NCBI GenBank assembly: GCA_964475835.1 | Contig: CAYYYL010000024.1 | Coordinates: 1-42,807 of the forward strand | DNA length: 42,807 nt | Source of the DNA: JABDCI01 sp964475835 | Lineage (GTDB): Bacteria > Verrucomicrobiota > Verrucomicrobiia > JABWAM01 | Direction of reading: 5' to 3' | Shown: positions 23,064 to 31,561 of the stretch, in pieces | How positions within the stretch are numbered: position 1 is the stretch's first letter | How the letters are laid out: each line of letters begins with the position of its first letter | The notes under the pieces: generated by a model | Told to the model about the DNA's origin: nothing | The model's input: the letters and a program-made list of their open reading frames with translations, nothing else | Databases searched by the model: none | Translations under genes and position numbers: made by a program

Positions 23064-25100
23064 ATGGACTCCCATGAAACCTTCGGTCAGGGCCTGAAAG
23101 GCGATCAACTTGATCAACTGTGCGTTAATACGATCCGGATGTTATCGGTGGATGCCATTCAAGCGGCGAATTCGGGGCATCCTGGGCTTCCGATGGGTTG
23201 TGCTGATTTTGCGTACGTGCTGTTCACTCAGTTTCTGAAATTCAATCCTGCGAATCCGCACTGGCCGGATCGCGACCGGTTTGTGCTCTCGGCCGGCCAC
23301 GGTTGCATGCTTCTCTACAGCCTGCTCCATCTTTGTGGCTGCAACATGCCGATCGAGCAGATTAAAAAATTCCGACAGCTGAACAGCAAAACACCGGGCC
23401 ATCCCGAGTTCGGGTTCACCGATGGAGTGGAAGCCACCACCGGACCTCTGGGCCAGGGCGCAGCGAATGCCGTCGGCATGGCGATCGCGGAGGAACATCT
23501 CGCTGCCGTGTTCAACACGGATGCCCACAAAATTGTCGACCATACCACCTATGTTCTGCTTGGGGATGGTTGCAATCAGGAAGGGGTCCAAAACGAAGCC
23601 ATTTCCCTCGCCGGTCATCTCGGCCTGGGCAAGCTGATCTATTTTTACGACTACAACCAGATCACCATCGAAGGAAAGATTGACCTGACGTACAGCGATG
23701 ACGTGCGGAAAAGGTATGAATCGTACCACTGGCACGTTCAGGAGATTGATGGACAGGACCGTGCGGCGTGCGCGGCGGCGTTGAAGGCGGCGAAGGAGGT
23801 AAAGGATCGGCCGAGCATCATCATTGGACGGACCACGATTGGATTTGGAAGCCCCCACAAGGCGGGCACCCGTGAAGCGCATGGCGAAGCGCTTGGACCG
23901 GATGAAGTGATCGCCACCAAAAAAAATCTCGGATGGCCCGAGACCGCCCAATTTCTTGTGCCGGCAGCTGTTCGCGAACGGTTTGAGGAAGTGCGCCGAA
24001 AAGGGGCGGAGGCTGAACAGGTCTGGCGGAAAAAAATGGATGCATGGAAGGCAGCGAATGGGGAAAAGGCTTCGCTCTGGACCGCCTGTCAGGAACGGAA
24101 AGTTCCTTCGGATCTCGCTGCGAAGATGCCAAAATTTGATCCGGCGAAGCCCCAGGCGACCCGCAATTGTGGGGGCGATGTTTTGAAGGTGTTGATGACG
24201 GAGATCCCTCACCTTGTGGGAGGGTCTGCGGATCTTTATCCCTCCACGAAGACGTTTGTGAAAGAGTTTGGATCCTTCAACAAAACGAATCGGGCGGGAC
24301 GGAATTTTCATTTCGGCATCCGTGAGCACGGGATGGGTGCCATCGTGAACGGCATGGCGTATCATGGAGGGTTAATTCCATTTGATTCGACGTTCTTCAC
24401 GTTTAGCGACTACATGCGTCCTCCGATCCGACTGGCGGCATTGAGTCATCTTTCAACGATTCATGTATTCACTCACGATTCCATTTTTCTCGGGGAGGAC
24501 GGTCCAACGCACGAGCCTGTGGAGCATCTTGCGGCGATGCGGGCGATTCCTGGCCACGTCCTGATCCGGCCCGCGGATGCCAATGAAACGGCGTGGGCGT
24601 GGATCGCCGCCGTGGAAAACAGCCACGGACCGACGTCACTCGTCCTGACCCGTCAAAATCTTCCCATACTCGATCAGGCGAAATATCCGAGCGCGGAAAA
24701 TGTGAAGAAGGGGGCTTATGTTCTCGTCGAGGATGCCCAGGCTCAGGTGACGATTCTTGCAACAGGGTCCGAAGTGAGTCTGGCGTTGGACGCTCGTGGT
24801 TTGCTGGAGAAGGATGGGATTCGAACCCGTGTCGTCAGTTTTCCGAGCTGGGAATTGTTTGAGAAACAGTCGGAGGCCTACCGGAAGCAGGTTCTCGGAA
24901 GGGTGAGGCTTGTCGCGATTGAGGCCGGCATCCGACAGGGGTGGGATCACTATATCGGAAGCGACGGGCTGTTCTGTGGTATGAAGGGGTTCGGCGCCAG
25001 CGCTCCCGCAAAGGATCTGGCGAAGGAATTCGGTTTCACGCCCGAAGCCGTGGTGAAGAAAGTGAAGGCGTGGCTCGAGAATTCGGTTGTGGCGATTTGA
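23064..25100 (+). CDS. tkt: Transketolase
   Basis: The 678-residue TPP enzyme shuttles two-carbon units between pentose phosphates and glycolytic sugars. Typical elements in order are ANSGHPGLPMG, SAGHGCMLLYSLLHL, the TTGPLGQG loop, the TPP-Mg motif GDGCNQEG, the His in GSPHKAGT, the middle-domain IREHGMGAIVNGM with the catalytic Glu, and the THDSIFLGEDGPTHEPVEHL motif. The length is normal. It is a single gene, not split into the two-subunit type. Downstream deoC feeds glyceraldehyde 3-phosphate into the same sugar-phosphate pool. Confidence 0.95.
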   Translation: MDSHETFGQGLKGDQLDQLCVNTIRMLSVDAIQAANSGHPGLPMGCADFAYVLFTQFLKFNPANPHWPDRDRFVLSAGHGCMLLYSLLHLCGCNMPIEQIKKFRQLNSKTPGHPEFGFTDGVEATTGPLGQGAANAVGMAIAEEHLAAVFNTDAHKIVDHTTYVLLGDGCNQEGVQNEAISLAGHLGLGKLIYFYDYNQITIEGKIDLTYSDDVRKRYESYHWHVQEIDGQDRAACAAALKAAKEVKDRPSIIIGRTTIGFGSPHKAGTREAHGEALGPDEVIATKKNLGWPETAQFLVPAAVRERFEEVRRKGAEAEQVWRKKMDAWKAANGEKASLWTACQERKVPSDLAAKMPKFDPAKPQATRNCGGDVLKVLMTEIPHLVGGSADLYPSTKTFVKEFGSFNKTNRAGRNFHFGIREHGMGAIVNGMAYHGGLIPFDSTFFTFSDYMRPPIRLAALSHLSTIHVFTHDSIFLGEDGPTHEPVEHLAAMRAIPGHVLIRPADANETAWAWIAAVENSHGPTSLVLTRQNLPILDQAKYPSAENVKKGAYVLVEDAQAQVTILATGSEVSLALDARGLLEKDGIRTRVVSFPSWELFEKQSEAYRKQVLGRVRLVAIEAGIRQGWDHYIGSDGLFCGMKGFGASAPAKDLAKEFGFTPEAVVKKVKAWLENSVVAI

Positions 25101-25152
25101 TAACGCACTTTTTCTTATTTAGGAACCTGCTAGTCCGACGCAGTACTCTATC

Positions 25153-25215
25153 TACCACGAAGAGCGCGAAGGGAAATTCAATTTCCATGACATGACTTCG
25201 TGCTCTTCGTGGTAA
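25153..25215. repeat. Family C inverted repeat, copy 2
   Basis: taccacgaagagcgcgaag on the left is complementary to cttcgtgctcttcgtggta on the right around an AT-rich centre. It lies between tkt and the following gene. Confidence 0.75.
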
Positions 25216-25282
25216 AGATCAAATCTGTCCTAGTCTGCAAGGGGCCATAGACCGACGTCGCGGGAAATGATACGATGATGTC

Positions 25283-26308
25283 ATGCGTGTTTTATTAACG
25301 GGCATGGTGGCCGGGCTGGATGACCGCGAGTATCTCGACAAGGTGATCAAGGTTTGTGCGTCGAAGGGCATCAAGGTCGGTTCTTTCAATCTTCTTGATA
25401 TGGCCACGGCTTCCGGAAAAAAGCCGCTCGAGAAGATGCTCGGGACAACGGATTACATCTTCGAACTGACGCGTGAACGTGAGTGGATTCGCATTGGTTA
25501 TGAGCTCGAAAGGGGGAATTTCGAGCATGTGATTGTTCGCGCGCCTGCCACGATCGAGTGGAACCGGATCAATCGAAAGTGCAAGGACGCGAAATATATC
25601 CAGCAATACATGCGTCCCGATCTGATTGTGACCCTGATTGATGCCGAGTGGCTGATTCACGAACGTTTGAAGAATCCCCCCGTGGACGATCCTTTTTTGA
25701 AGACCATCAAGGAAAAGAATCACACGATTTACGAGATTCTATCCTGGATGAATGAGGAGGTGAGTCTGAGCGAGGACTGGGCGAAGGCGATGGGGATCCG
25801 TCACATCGTCCTTTCCACCAAGCAGCCACCGGAGTCCCTCTATTTTCTGATCCGATACCCCGGGGTGCATGCGTTTTACGCGAGCTATTGCATGACCTAT
25901 GCCGATCCCGTGGTGCGCAAGGAGGTGGATGGAGTGATCCGGCGTCTGGCGACTTACGGGGTGGTGATCGATCCACAGACGATTGAGATCGGCCCGCATG
26001 CGGCGGACTTTCGTGACAAGGAGGCGATCTATGCCTACACGGTTCACCGGGATCTCCACTGGTTTGTGGGCAAGACGGATTCCACCGTGGCGATCCATCC
26101 CTACCTGGAACGTCCGCCCTTGAGCACCGGCATGATGGATGAGCTGGGACATGCCCGAGATTACCACAAGAACCGTTACATGATATTTCCCAAGGGACTC
26201 AGTCCGTTTACCACGGACAGTTATATTGAAAAGGGCCGTTTGTTTGAGGACGAGGGCCGTTTTTTTGAGCACCTTGAAACGGTTGAGGGCTTCAAACCCC
26301 TTGATTGA
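25283..26308 (+). CDS. Unfamiliar two-domain protein: adenylate-kinase-like P-loop fold plus deoxyribosyltransferase-like C-terminus
   Basis: I do not recognise a named family. The first 180 or so residues read like an archaeal-type adenylate kinase: strand MRVLLTGMVAG, a helix, KVGSFNLLDMA, then HVIVRAPATIEWNR and RPDLIVTLIDAEWLIHERL. The P-loop is degraded, though (GMVAGLDD, no Gly-Lys-Ser/Thr). The last 80 or so residues (VGKTDSTVAIHPYLERPPLSTGMMDELGHARDYHKNRYMIFP) recall nucleoside deoxyribosyltransferases, in which a glutamate in an ELGHA-like helix is catalytic. deoC lies directly downstream, which agrees with a deoxynucleoside role. All of this is inference from pattern. Signs of transfer cannot be judged by eye. 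Confidence 0.5.
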   Translation: MRVLLTGMVAGLDDREYLDKVIKVCASKGIKVGSFNLLDMATASGKKPLEKMLGTTDYIFELTREREWIRIGYELERGNFEHVIVRAPATIEWNRINRKCKDAKYIQQYMRPDLIVTLIDAEWLIHERLKNPPVDDPFLKTIKEKNHTIYEILSWMNEEVSLSEDWAKAMGIRHIVLSTKQPPESLYFLIRYPGVHAFYASYCMTYADPVVRKEVDGVIRRLATYGVVIDPQTIEIGPHAADFRDKEAIYAYTVHRDLHWFVGKTDSTVAIHPYLERPPLSTGMMDELGHARDYHKNRYMIFPKGLSPFTTDSYIEKGRLFEDEGRFFEHLETVEGFKPLD

Positions 26309-26324
26309 TGGAATATCACAGCCA

Positions 26325-26402
26325 CAGAGAGATCCTTCGCTTCGCTCAGAATGACAGGATCCGTATCATTGTTATTCTGAGCGAAGCGAAGGATCTCTCT
26401 GT
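26325..26402. repeat. Family B inverted repeat, copy 5
   Basis: agagagatccttcgcttcgc on the left pairs with gcgaagcgaaggatctctct on the right, nearly perfectly. It occupies the gap before deoC. Confidence 0.8.
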
Positions 26403-26413
26403 ATTTGGATAAT

Positions 26414-27238
26414 ATGGATTACAGCGCCATTTTAGAGACGTGTTTCCACATTGAAGCGGAGTCGAAGACTTTTCAGTCTGACGAACTCCGCTCTCTGATC
26501 TCCTGCATGGATCTCACCACGTTGGAGGGGACGGACACTCCCGACAGGGTCCGACAACTTTGTCATAAGGCTGTTGCTCCTGCTCCGGATCTTCCAGCAT
26601 GTGCGGCCGTCTGCGTTTATCCCAGGTTTGTGGGGTGTGCGAGGGAAGCTTTGAAGGGAATGAAGGTTCGTGTGGTTTCCGTGGCGGGCGGTTTTCCGTC
26701 CGGGCAGACATTTCTGGAAGTCAAACTGGCGGAGATTCGCATGGCAGTTGGTGAGGGAGCTGACGAAATCGATGTTGTGATGGATCGTGGGGCGTTCCTT
26801 GCAGGGGATCATTCACGGGTTGTGGACGAGATCGCCGCGATGAAGGATGCGTGTGGTGGAGTGCGTCTCAAGGTGATTTTGGAAACGGGGGAATTGGGGG
26901 CTCAGGAGCATATCCGTCGGGCGAGCGATCTTGTCATCGGAGCGGGGGCGGATTTCATCAAAACAAGTACCGGAAAGATTGCCGTGGGAGCGACGCTGTC
27001 CTCGGTGTGGGTGATGTGTGAGTCGATTCGGGATGCGTTCCAAAGAAATGGAACGCGGGTGGGGATCAAGGCGGCGGGTGGGGTTCGAAAGGCGTCGGAT
27101 GCGGTGGCTTATCGACGGGTGGTTCGGGAGGTTTTGGGGGCGGAGTGGCTGGCGCCGGACCTTTTCCGGATTGGTGCAAGCACGTTGCTCGATGATGTGG
27201 TAAGGGAATTGCGAGTTGATTCCTCTGCGAAGGTTTAA
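26414..27238 (+). CDS. deoC: Deoxyribose-phosphate aldolase
   Basis: The enzyme cleaves 2-deoxyribose 5-phosphate to acetaldehyde and glyceraldehyde 3-phosphate in deoxynucleoside breakdown. The TIM-barrel marks are CVYPRFV, SVAGGFPSG, EIDVVMDRGAF, the Schiff-base lysine in DFIKTSTGK (residue 183 from ATG 26414) and the second lysine in GIKAAGGVR. The frame also opens at TTG 26405, but ATG 26414 is preferred. It is followed after 12 bases by the AsmA-like gene. Confidence 0.93.
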   Translation: MDYSAILETCFHIEAESKTFQSDELRSLISCMDLTTLEGTDTPDRVRQLCHKAVAPAPDLPACAAVCVYPRFVGCAREALKGMKVRVVSVAGGFPSGQTFLEVKLAEIRMAVGEGADEIDVVMDRGAFLAGDHSRVVDEIAAMKDACGGVRLKVILETGELGAQEHIRRASDLVIGAGADFIKTSTGKIAVGATLSSVWVMCESIRDAFQRNGTRVGIKAAGGVRKASDAVAYRRVVREVLGAEWLAPDLFRIGASTLLDDVVRELRVDSSAKV

Positions 27239-27250
27239 GACTCTCGGGAT

Positions 27251-28714
27251 GTGACACGCCGTACGATCATCATTCTCTGCATCCTGTTGCAGTTTGTGCT
27301 CCTGGGGGTCGCGCTTGGCTTTGTGATTCATGGATATCTGAATTCCCGTCGCTTTCAGAGTCTGATCGTGCAGGAGCTTTCCAATTATGTTGAATGTGAC
27401 CTGCGTCTGAGTGGAATGAAGAATGGGTTGTTCAGCGGTCTCGATATGATGGATGTGGTGTTGACGAGTCCGGAGGTGGTTCCTTCCCAATTTTTGACCA
27501 TCAAGCGGGCGCAAGTCCGGTACGATTTGTTGCAGGCTCTTTTTCACCAGAAGATCATCATCCGGAAAATCCTACTGCAGGAGCCGGTGCTCGAGGTGGA
27601 TGTCACCCAACCTCTGGGTAAATCGATGCGCCGTTTTGCGGGTTTAAATTCCATTTTTGACGCATTGAAAACGGATTCGGCAACGGGGGTGAACAGTCTG
27701 GTTTCCCGGAAATCAAGCGCTGTGACGGAGGCCCCGGTGTATCAACCCGATCCGGGGGGCACGCGTGTGAAAGTGGGATGGCCTCAGCCTCCGGCGATGG
27801 ATCTTCCGAGTTTTGTGGTTCATGGAGGATTGGTGACTCTGCGGGTGGCCCATGGAGGGAGGATTGTCATCCACGACATGGAGGCCCGAATTTCCCTTTC
27901 GTCCACGCCCGTTCCCAGCGGCGCCGGAGCGATTTCGTGTGGGGAGGTGAATCTTCCCGAGGATACGCGGCTTGCCTCCGCGAAGATCAATCTTCTGTGG
28001 CGTGGGGACACGTTGACGATTCCAAGTTATGCAGCGGATCTGCTTGGAGGACATTTGGAAGGAGAGTTCGGGGCGGATCAGACGAAGGAAGGGGTTCCTT
28101 TTCACCTGACCCTGGCGATGCAAAATGTGGATGCGGAGGAGATTCTTCAAAAGGCAAAATGGAAGGAGGGACGGGTGGAGGGACGTTTGCGCTGCAGCAG
28201 CCGGTTTGAGGGGATGATGGTCAAGCCCGAGGATGCCACGGGGGAGGGGCAACTTCAGATCGATGGAGCCAGACTGGTCAATGTGTCTTTCCTTGCTCTG
28301 CTGGGAGGTTACCTGAATCGCTCGGACTTTCGAAATCTGCCCCTGCAGATGTGTGATGTGGATTTCGAACTGAAGAAACGGCGTTTGACGGTGTCCCGCT
28401 TACGGATTCAATCCGCGGATTTTGGCATGATGGGAAACGGATGGATCCAATTCCCAAAACAGAACCAGGAATTCTGGATCAAGTGTCGCTTTGCCGAGCC
28501 GATCGCCGGGCAGATTCCGCCCCAGATGGTTTCCGGATTTCTTCGCAAGCCAGATGGCTCGGGCGAGCTGGCGTTTCATACGTGGGGGACGCTCCGCAAG
28601 TCCGAGACCGATCTTCAGATCAACCTTTCCGGTGCGAAGAGTCGGGCTGTGGGCGGCGCGATTTTCGATCAGATTTTCGAATCCATTCCAAAGGCCAAGG
28701 ATGAGAGTCATTAG
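27251..28714 (+). CDS. AsmA-like membrane-anchored periplasmic protein
   Basis: Starting at GTG 27251, the 487-residue protein has one N-terminal membrane helix (IIILCILLQFVLLGVALGFVI). After it comes a long beta-rich region with AsmA/TamB-type phrases such as IKRAQVRYDLLQALFHQKIIIRKILLQEPVLEV and, near the end, GGYLNRSDF and NGWIQFPK. Proteins of this superfamily are thought to help move lipids across the periplasm, but family membership here rests on pattern only. The gene overlaps rsmD by 14 bases, so the two are probably cotranscribed, together with deoC. Confidence 0.6.
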   Translation: MTRRTIIILCILLQFVLLGVALGFVIHGYLNSRRFQSLIVQELSNYVECDLRLSGMKNGLFSGLDMMDVVLTSPEVVPSQFLTIKRAQVRYDLLQALFHQKIIIRKILLQEPVLEVDVTQPLGKSMRRFAGLNSIFDALKTDSATGVNSLVSRKSSAVTEAPVYQPDPGGTRVKVGWPQPPAMDLPSFVVHGGLVTLRVAHGGRIVIHDMEARISLSSTPVPSGAGAISCGEVNLPEDTRLASAKINLLWRGDTLTIPSYAADLLGGHLEGEFGADQTKEGVPFHLTLAMQNVDAEEILQKAKWKEGRVEGRLRCSSRFEGMMVKPEDATGEGQLQIDGARLVNVSFLALLGGYLNRSDFRNLPLQMCDVDFELKKRRLTVSRLRIQSADFGMMGNGWIQFPKQNQEFWIKCRFAEPIAGQIPPQMVSGFLRKPDGSGELAFHTWGTLRKSETDLQINLSGAKSRAVGGAIFDQIFESIPKAKDESH

Positions 28715-29273
28715 CGGATCCGCCAAGGGACATTCCCTTAAGGCCCCCAAACATATGGGGTTGCGCCCGACACCTTCGCGTGTAAAGGAGGCGATTTTTT
28801 CCAGTCTCGCTTCCCGTGTGCCGGATGCACGAATTTTGGAACTGTTTGCCGGGACTGGAGCATTTTCCATTGAGATGTTGAGCCAGGGGGCTGCTTCCGC
28901 CGTGCTTGTGGAAAAAGATGCCCGTGCCGCCTCGTTGATTGAACAAAATCTGAAAAAAACCCATCTCGAGGACAAGGCGCGTCTGATTCGGGGAGATGTG
29001 CGTCAGGCTTTGGAGTGGATGGTCAAAGAATCCTCAACCTTTGATCTGATCTTTGCCGATCCCCCCTACGACAAAACACCATCGAAAAAGGATGATACCT
29101 CCTGGTTGAACCTCCTCCTGCAATCCGAAACGCTTCCCCAGCTTCTTGTGCCGGGAGGGGTGCTTCTGATCGAATATTTCAAAAAGCAGGTTCCCGTGGA
29201 AACGAATGGCTGGAAGCCGGGGAAGGAGTTCAAGTTCGGCGACACGGTGGTGACTGTGTTTCACCTGGTGTGA
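28701..29273 (+). CDS. rsmD: 16S rRNA (guanine966-N2)-methyltransferase RsmD
   Basis: The 190-residue SAM-dependent enzyme methylates G966 of 16S rRNA. The start MRVISGSAKGHSLKAP matches RsmD. The substrate-binding LRPTPSRVKEAIFS, SAM motif I LELFAGTGAFSIE (about 47-59) and catalytic FADPPY (about 117-122) are intact. The frame is open well upstream, but ATG 28701 gives the family N-terminus and overlaps the previous gene by 14 bases. Confidence 0.93.
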   Translation: MRVISGSAKGHSLKAPKHMGLRPTPSRVKEAIFSSLASRVPDARILELFAGTGAFSIEMLSQGAASAVLVEKDARAASLIEQNLKKTHLEDKARLIRGDVRQALEWMVKESSTFDLIFADPPYDKTPSKKDDTSWLNLLLQSETLPQLLVPGGVLLIEYFKKQVPVETNGWKPGKEFKFGDTVVTVFHLV

Positions 29274-29343
29274 TGGGGTGGTAGCTCGGTTTGGAGGTTC
29301 ACACGGATGAATTGGTCTTTGAATTCAGAAAAGAGAACAGGCA

Positions 29344-29490
29344 GAAACCACAGATTCACACAGATTTTCGCAGATTACGGAGGCAGATTGCCGATGCCGA
29401 AATGCGGCATCGGCAAACCTTCATGAAAAAATCTGGATGAACCACCCCCGTATGGGGTGGTGAATCTGTGTCAATCTGCGATCCTTCTGG
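29344..29490. repeat. Family R inverted-repeat element, copy 6, with an extra hairpin
   Basis: The left arm is aaaccacagattcacacaga and the right arm is gaatctgtgtcaatctgcg. The central hairpin is ttgccgatgccg with cggcatcggcaa. A second small hairpin, accaccccc paired with ggggtggt, is inserted in the right half. Flanking it, the gene-free stretch 29274-29590 holds only the toxin-antitoxin promoter at its end. Confidence 0.7.
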
Positions 29491-29550
29491 GTCCGCTGCA
29501 CCCCTCAGTGATTCTGTCGAAATGATGACACAACCCTCAATCCGACCTGG

Positions 29551-29593
29551 TTGACTGTCTCATATTTCATATGTACAATAACCTGTACATATG
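29551..29593 (+). promoter_or_regulatory. Promoter and palindromic operator of the yefM-yoeB pair
   Basis: TTGACT (29551-29556) and TACAAT (29574-29579) are spaced by 17 bases. A perfect 10-base inverted repeat, catatgtaca at 29568-29577 and tgtacatatg at 29584-29593, covers the -10 box and ends on the yefM start codon. Each half contains TGTACA, the core hexamer of the E. coli yefM operator. Binding here by YefM and the YefM-YoeB complex would block transcription. Confidence 0.85.
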
Positions 29594-29848
29594 AAAGCAA
29601 TCACCTATACCGCAGCACGGCAGAAGCTGGCGTCCACCATGAAGGAGGTGTGTCAGGATCATGCTCCCATTTTAATCACGCGCAAGCGTGATGAAGCGGT
29701 GGTGATGCTTTCCCTTGAGGACTATGAGCAGCTTGAGGAAACGGCGTGTTTGCTGCGTAGTCCGGTGAATGCGCGACGTCTTCTTTCGGCAGTTGAAAGC
29801 CTCAGGAAGGGAAAGGGAAAGACCAGGAAGATCCGGTTTGATCCATGA
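29591..29848 (+). CDS. yefM: YefM/Phd-family antitoxin
   Basis: The 85-residue protein starts MKAITYTAARQKLASTMKEV and continues with ILITRKRDEAVVMLSLEDYEQLEET, the typical Phd/YefM DNA-binding fold, followed by a toxin-binding C-terminal tail. It neutralises the YoeB RNase and represses its own operon with the toxin as corepressor. The start codon lies inside the operator palindrome, only about 11 bases from the -10 box, so the mRNA leader is extremely short. The stop overlaps the toxin ATG in an ATGA arrangement. Confidence 0.92.
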   Translation: MKAITYTAARQKLASTMKEVCQDHAPILITRKRDEAVVMLSLEDYEQLEETACLLRSPVNARRLLSAVESLRKGKGKTRKIRFDP

Positions 29849-30105
29849 AGATTGTTTTTGCCGAGGAGGCGTGGGAGGACTATCTGCACTGGCAGCAGCC
29901 GGATAAGAAAATGGTCCGGCGCATCCATGAGTTAATCAAGGATACGATTCGCAGCCCTTTTAAAGGAATCGGCAAACCAGAGCCCTTGCTTCATGCTTTG
30001 AAAGGGTTTTGGTCGCGTCGGATCAACGAAGAACATCGGATGGTTTATCGGGTGGATGGGGTGTCGTTGCACCTGGCTCAGTTAAGGTTTCACTACGAAA
30101 AATAG
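29845..30105 (+). CDS. yoeB: YoeB-family toxin, mRNA endoribonuclease
   Basis: The 86-residue protein is a ribosome-dependent RNase that cuts mRNA in the A site. The catalytic residues fall at the same numbers as in E. coli YoeB: Glu46 (KPEPL), Arg65 (NEEHRMVY), His83 and Tyr84 (RFHYEK). It is therefore probably active. Translation is coupled to yefM by a 4-base overlap. It lies at the left edge of an accessory-looking interval. Confidence 0.93.
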   Translation: MKIVFAEEAWEDYLHWQQPDKKMVRRIHELIKDTIRSPFKGIGKPEPLLHALKGFWSRRINEEHRMVYRVDGVSLHLAQLRFHYEK

Positions 30106-30163
30106 GGTCCTCGTTTTTGGTGATGGTCGATCGGGTAGTCGGAGAAAGAATAATAATTAAAAT

Positions 30164-30191
30164 TTGACAAATTAAGTAATTGCATTATGAT
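30164..30191 (+). promoter_or_regulatory. Promoter of the SPFH cassette with a palindrome over the -10 box
   Basis: TTGACA (30164-30169) and TATGAT (30186-30191) are spaced by 16 bases in a strongly AT-rich patch. The perfect 12-base palindrome tatgatatcata (30186-30197) overlaps the -10 box and is a candidate operator, possibly for the ribbon-helix-helix protein encoded at 31141. Confidence 0.65.
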
Positions 30192-30218
30192 ATCATATAG
30201 ATATTGAAAAAACCCTTT

Positions 30219-31112
30219 ATGAACACTCAATCCAATTCCACTTTAAATGTTGAACGTCCTGTCCAAGTCCTGAACGGATGGCTTGTCCTCATCATTCATT
30301 TCCTTGTTGTTGGCGTCACGGTCTATATTGGGCTTTCCTCTTTGAATCCATTGCGCCTCTTCCTGCTCATTTTCCCTTTGATTACTGGAATAATGAGTTT
30401 TATTGCGATATTTGGATATGTCGTCCTTCAACCCAACGAAGCCTGTCTGCTTCTGTTATTTGGAAAGTATAAGGGCACTGTCCGAAGCAGTGGTTTTAAT
30501 TGGACGAATCCATTCTACACCAAATCGAAAGTTTCCTTAAGAACCCGAAACTTCAACGTTGAGAAGCTCAAGGTAAATGACAAATCGGGCAATCCGATTG
30601 AAATCGGTGCTGTGGTGACTTGGAGGGTGTTTGATACCGCAAAAGCTGCCTTTGATGTGGTTGACTATATTTCCTATATCAATTTGCAAAGCGAGACGGC
30701 AGTTCGCCAATTGGCGAGTGCGTATTCCTATGATCACGGGGAGGAAAACGAGATCACTTTGCGTGGAGGCAGCGAAGAGGTGTCCCATGGTTTGCTTTCC
30801 CTTTTACAGGAGCGTCTGGTTGCTGCTGGAGTTGAAGTGCTGGAGGCGCGGATCACGCACCTGGCATATGCTCCAGAAATCGCCCAGGCCATGCTTCGTC
30901 GTCAACAGGCTGAAGCGGTGATTGCCGCCCGACAGAAAATCGTTCAGGGCGCGGTGAGCATGGTGGACCTGGCGTTGCGTGAACTTGCCGAGAAAAACAC
31001 CGTGATTCTTGATGATGAACGAAAAGCAGCCATGGTGAGCAACCTTCTGGTGGTGCTTTGCGGTGAGTCGGAGGCGACCCCTGTGGTGAATACCGGCACC
31101 CTTTATAATTAA
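30219..31112 (+). CDS. SPFH/band-7 (prohibitin-like) membrane protein
   Basis: The frame opens with TTG 30204. ATG 30219 gives 297 residues. Two N-terminal hydrophobic segments (WLVLIIHFLVVGVTVYIGL, and LFLLIFPLITGIMSFIAIFGYVV) are followed by an SPFH domain: VLQPNEACLLLLFGKYKGTV, VSLRTRNFN, IEIGAVVTWRV and a coiled helix MLRRQQAEAVIAARQKIVQGAV. SPFH proteins form large membrane-bound ring assemblies that organise membrane microdomains or regulate proteases. It is the first gene of a four-gene cassette that looks AT-richer than its surroundings. Confidence 0.85.
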   Translation: MNTQSNSTLNVERPVQVLNGWLVLIIHFLVVGVTVYIGLSSLNPLRLFLLIFPLITGIMSFIAIFGYVVLQPNEACLLLLFGKYKGTVRSSGFNWTNPFYTKSKVSLRTRNFNVEKLKVNDKSGNPIEIGAVVTWRVFDTAKAAFDVVDYISYINLQSETAVRQLASAYSYDHGEENEITLRGGSEEVSHGLLSLLQERLVAAGVEVLEARITHLAYAPEIAQAMLRRQQAEAVIAARQKIVQGAVSMVDLALRELAEKNTVILDDERKAAMVSNLLVVLCGESEATPVVNTGTLYN

Positions 31113-31140
31113 CCACACCTAAAAAGACCAACGTTGCGAT

Positions 31141-31329
31141 GTGAATCCTAAGAAGTTTTTGTTGCGGCTGAATCCCGAGCTCTGGAAGGAGTTGGAGAAA
31201 TGGGCTCAGGACGAACTCCGGAGTGTGAACGGACAGATGGAGTACATCCTCAAACAAGCTGTGATGAAACGTAAGGGGCAGGCAGCGCAACCGGCGGCTG
31301 AAGAAAGGTCCAATCATGAGCCAAACTGA
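31141..31329 (+). CDS. Arc-like ribbon-helix-helix DNA-binding protein
   Basis: The 62-residue protein, from GTG 31141, has a short strand KKFLLRLN, helix PELWKELEKWAQDEL and helix SVNGQMEYILKQAVMK, the layout of Arc/MetJ ribbon-helix-helix regulators. Small RHH proteins often repress their own operon, and the palindrome at 30186-30197 is the obvious candidate site. The start lies 28 bases after the SPFH gene, and its end overlaps the next gene by 14 bases. Confidence 0.75.
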   Translation: MNPKKFLLRLNPELWKELEKWAQDELRSVNGQMEYILKQAVMKRKGQAAQPAAEERSNHEPN

Positions 31330-31561
31330 AATCGAAAAGTCGTTTCGCCCTCCGTGGATTTTTTACGCCATCTGGTTAATCCTGGGAATACCTGGATGTT
31401 GGCTGGCAAAGAAATGGGAAGTCAATGTGACCTGGTATTCTCCCTATATGTTTGCAGTGAAGAATTGTCAAATTTCCAGACTGGCACGGAGCGAGTGTGA
31501 GAGATTTGGGGCCGTTCTAGGCCCATCGGTGGTTTCCCAAATTGAAAGGGAGATTTTATGA
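31316..31561 (+). CDS. Small membrane protein of the SPFH cassette
   Basis: The 81-residue product has one clear hydrophobic helix (WIFYAIWLILGIPGCWLA) and a polar C-terminal half ending SQIEREIL. I see no known family. Its ATG lies within the end of the RHH gene, and its stop overlaps the following ATG in an ATGA arrangement, so it is very likely translated as part of the cassette. Confidence 0.6.
   Translation: MSQTEIEKSFRPPWIFYAIWLILGIPGCWLAKKWEVNVTWYSPYMFAVKNCQISRLARSECERFGAVLGPSVVSQIEREIL

Noticed and set aside
23142..24365. 407-codon open frame antisense to transketolase
   Set aside because: The transketolase frame carries all family motifs. The antisense product has none.
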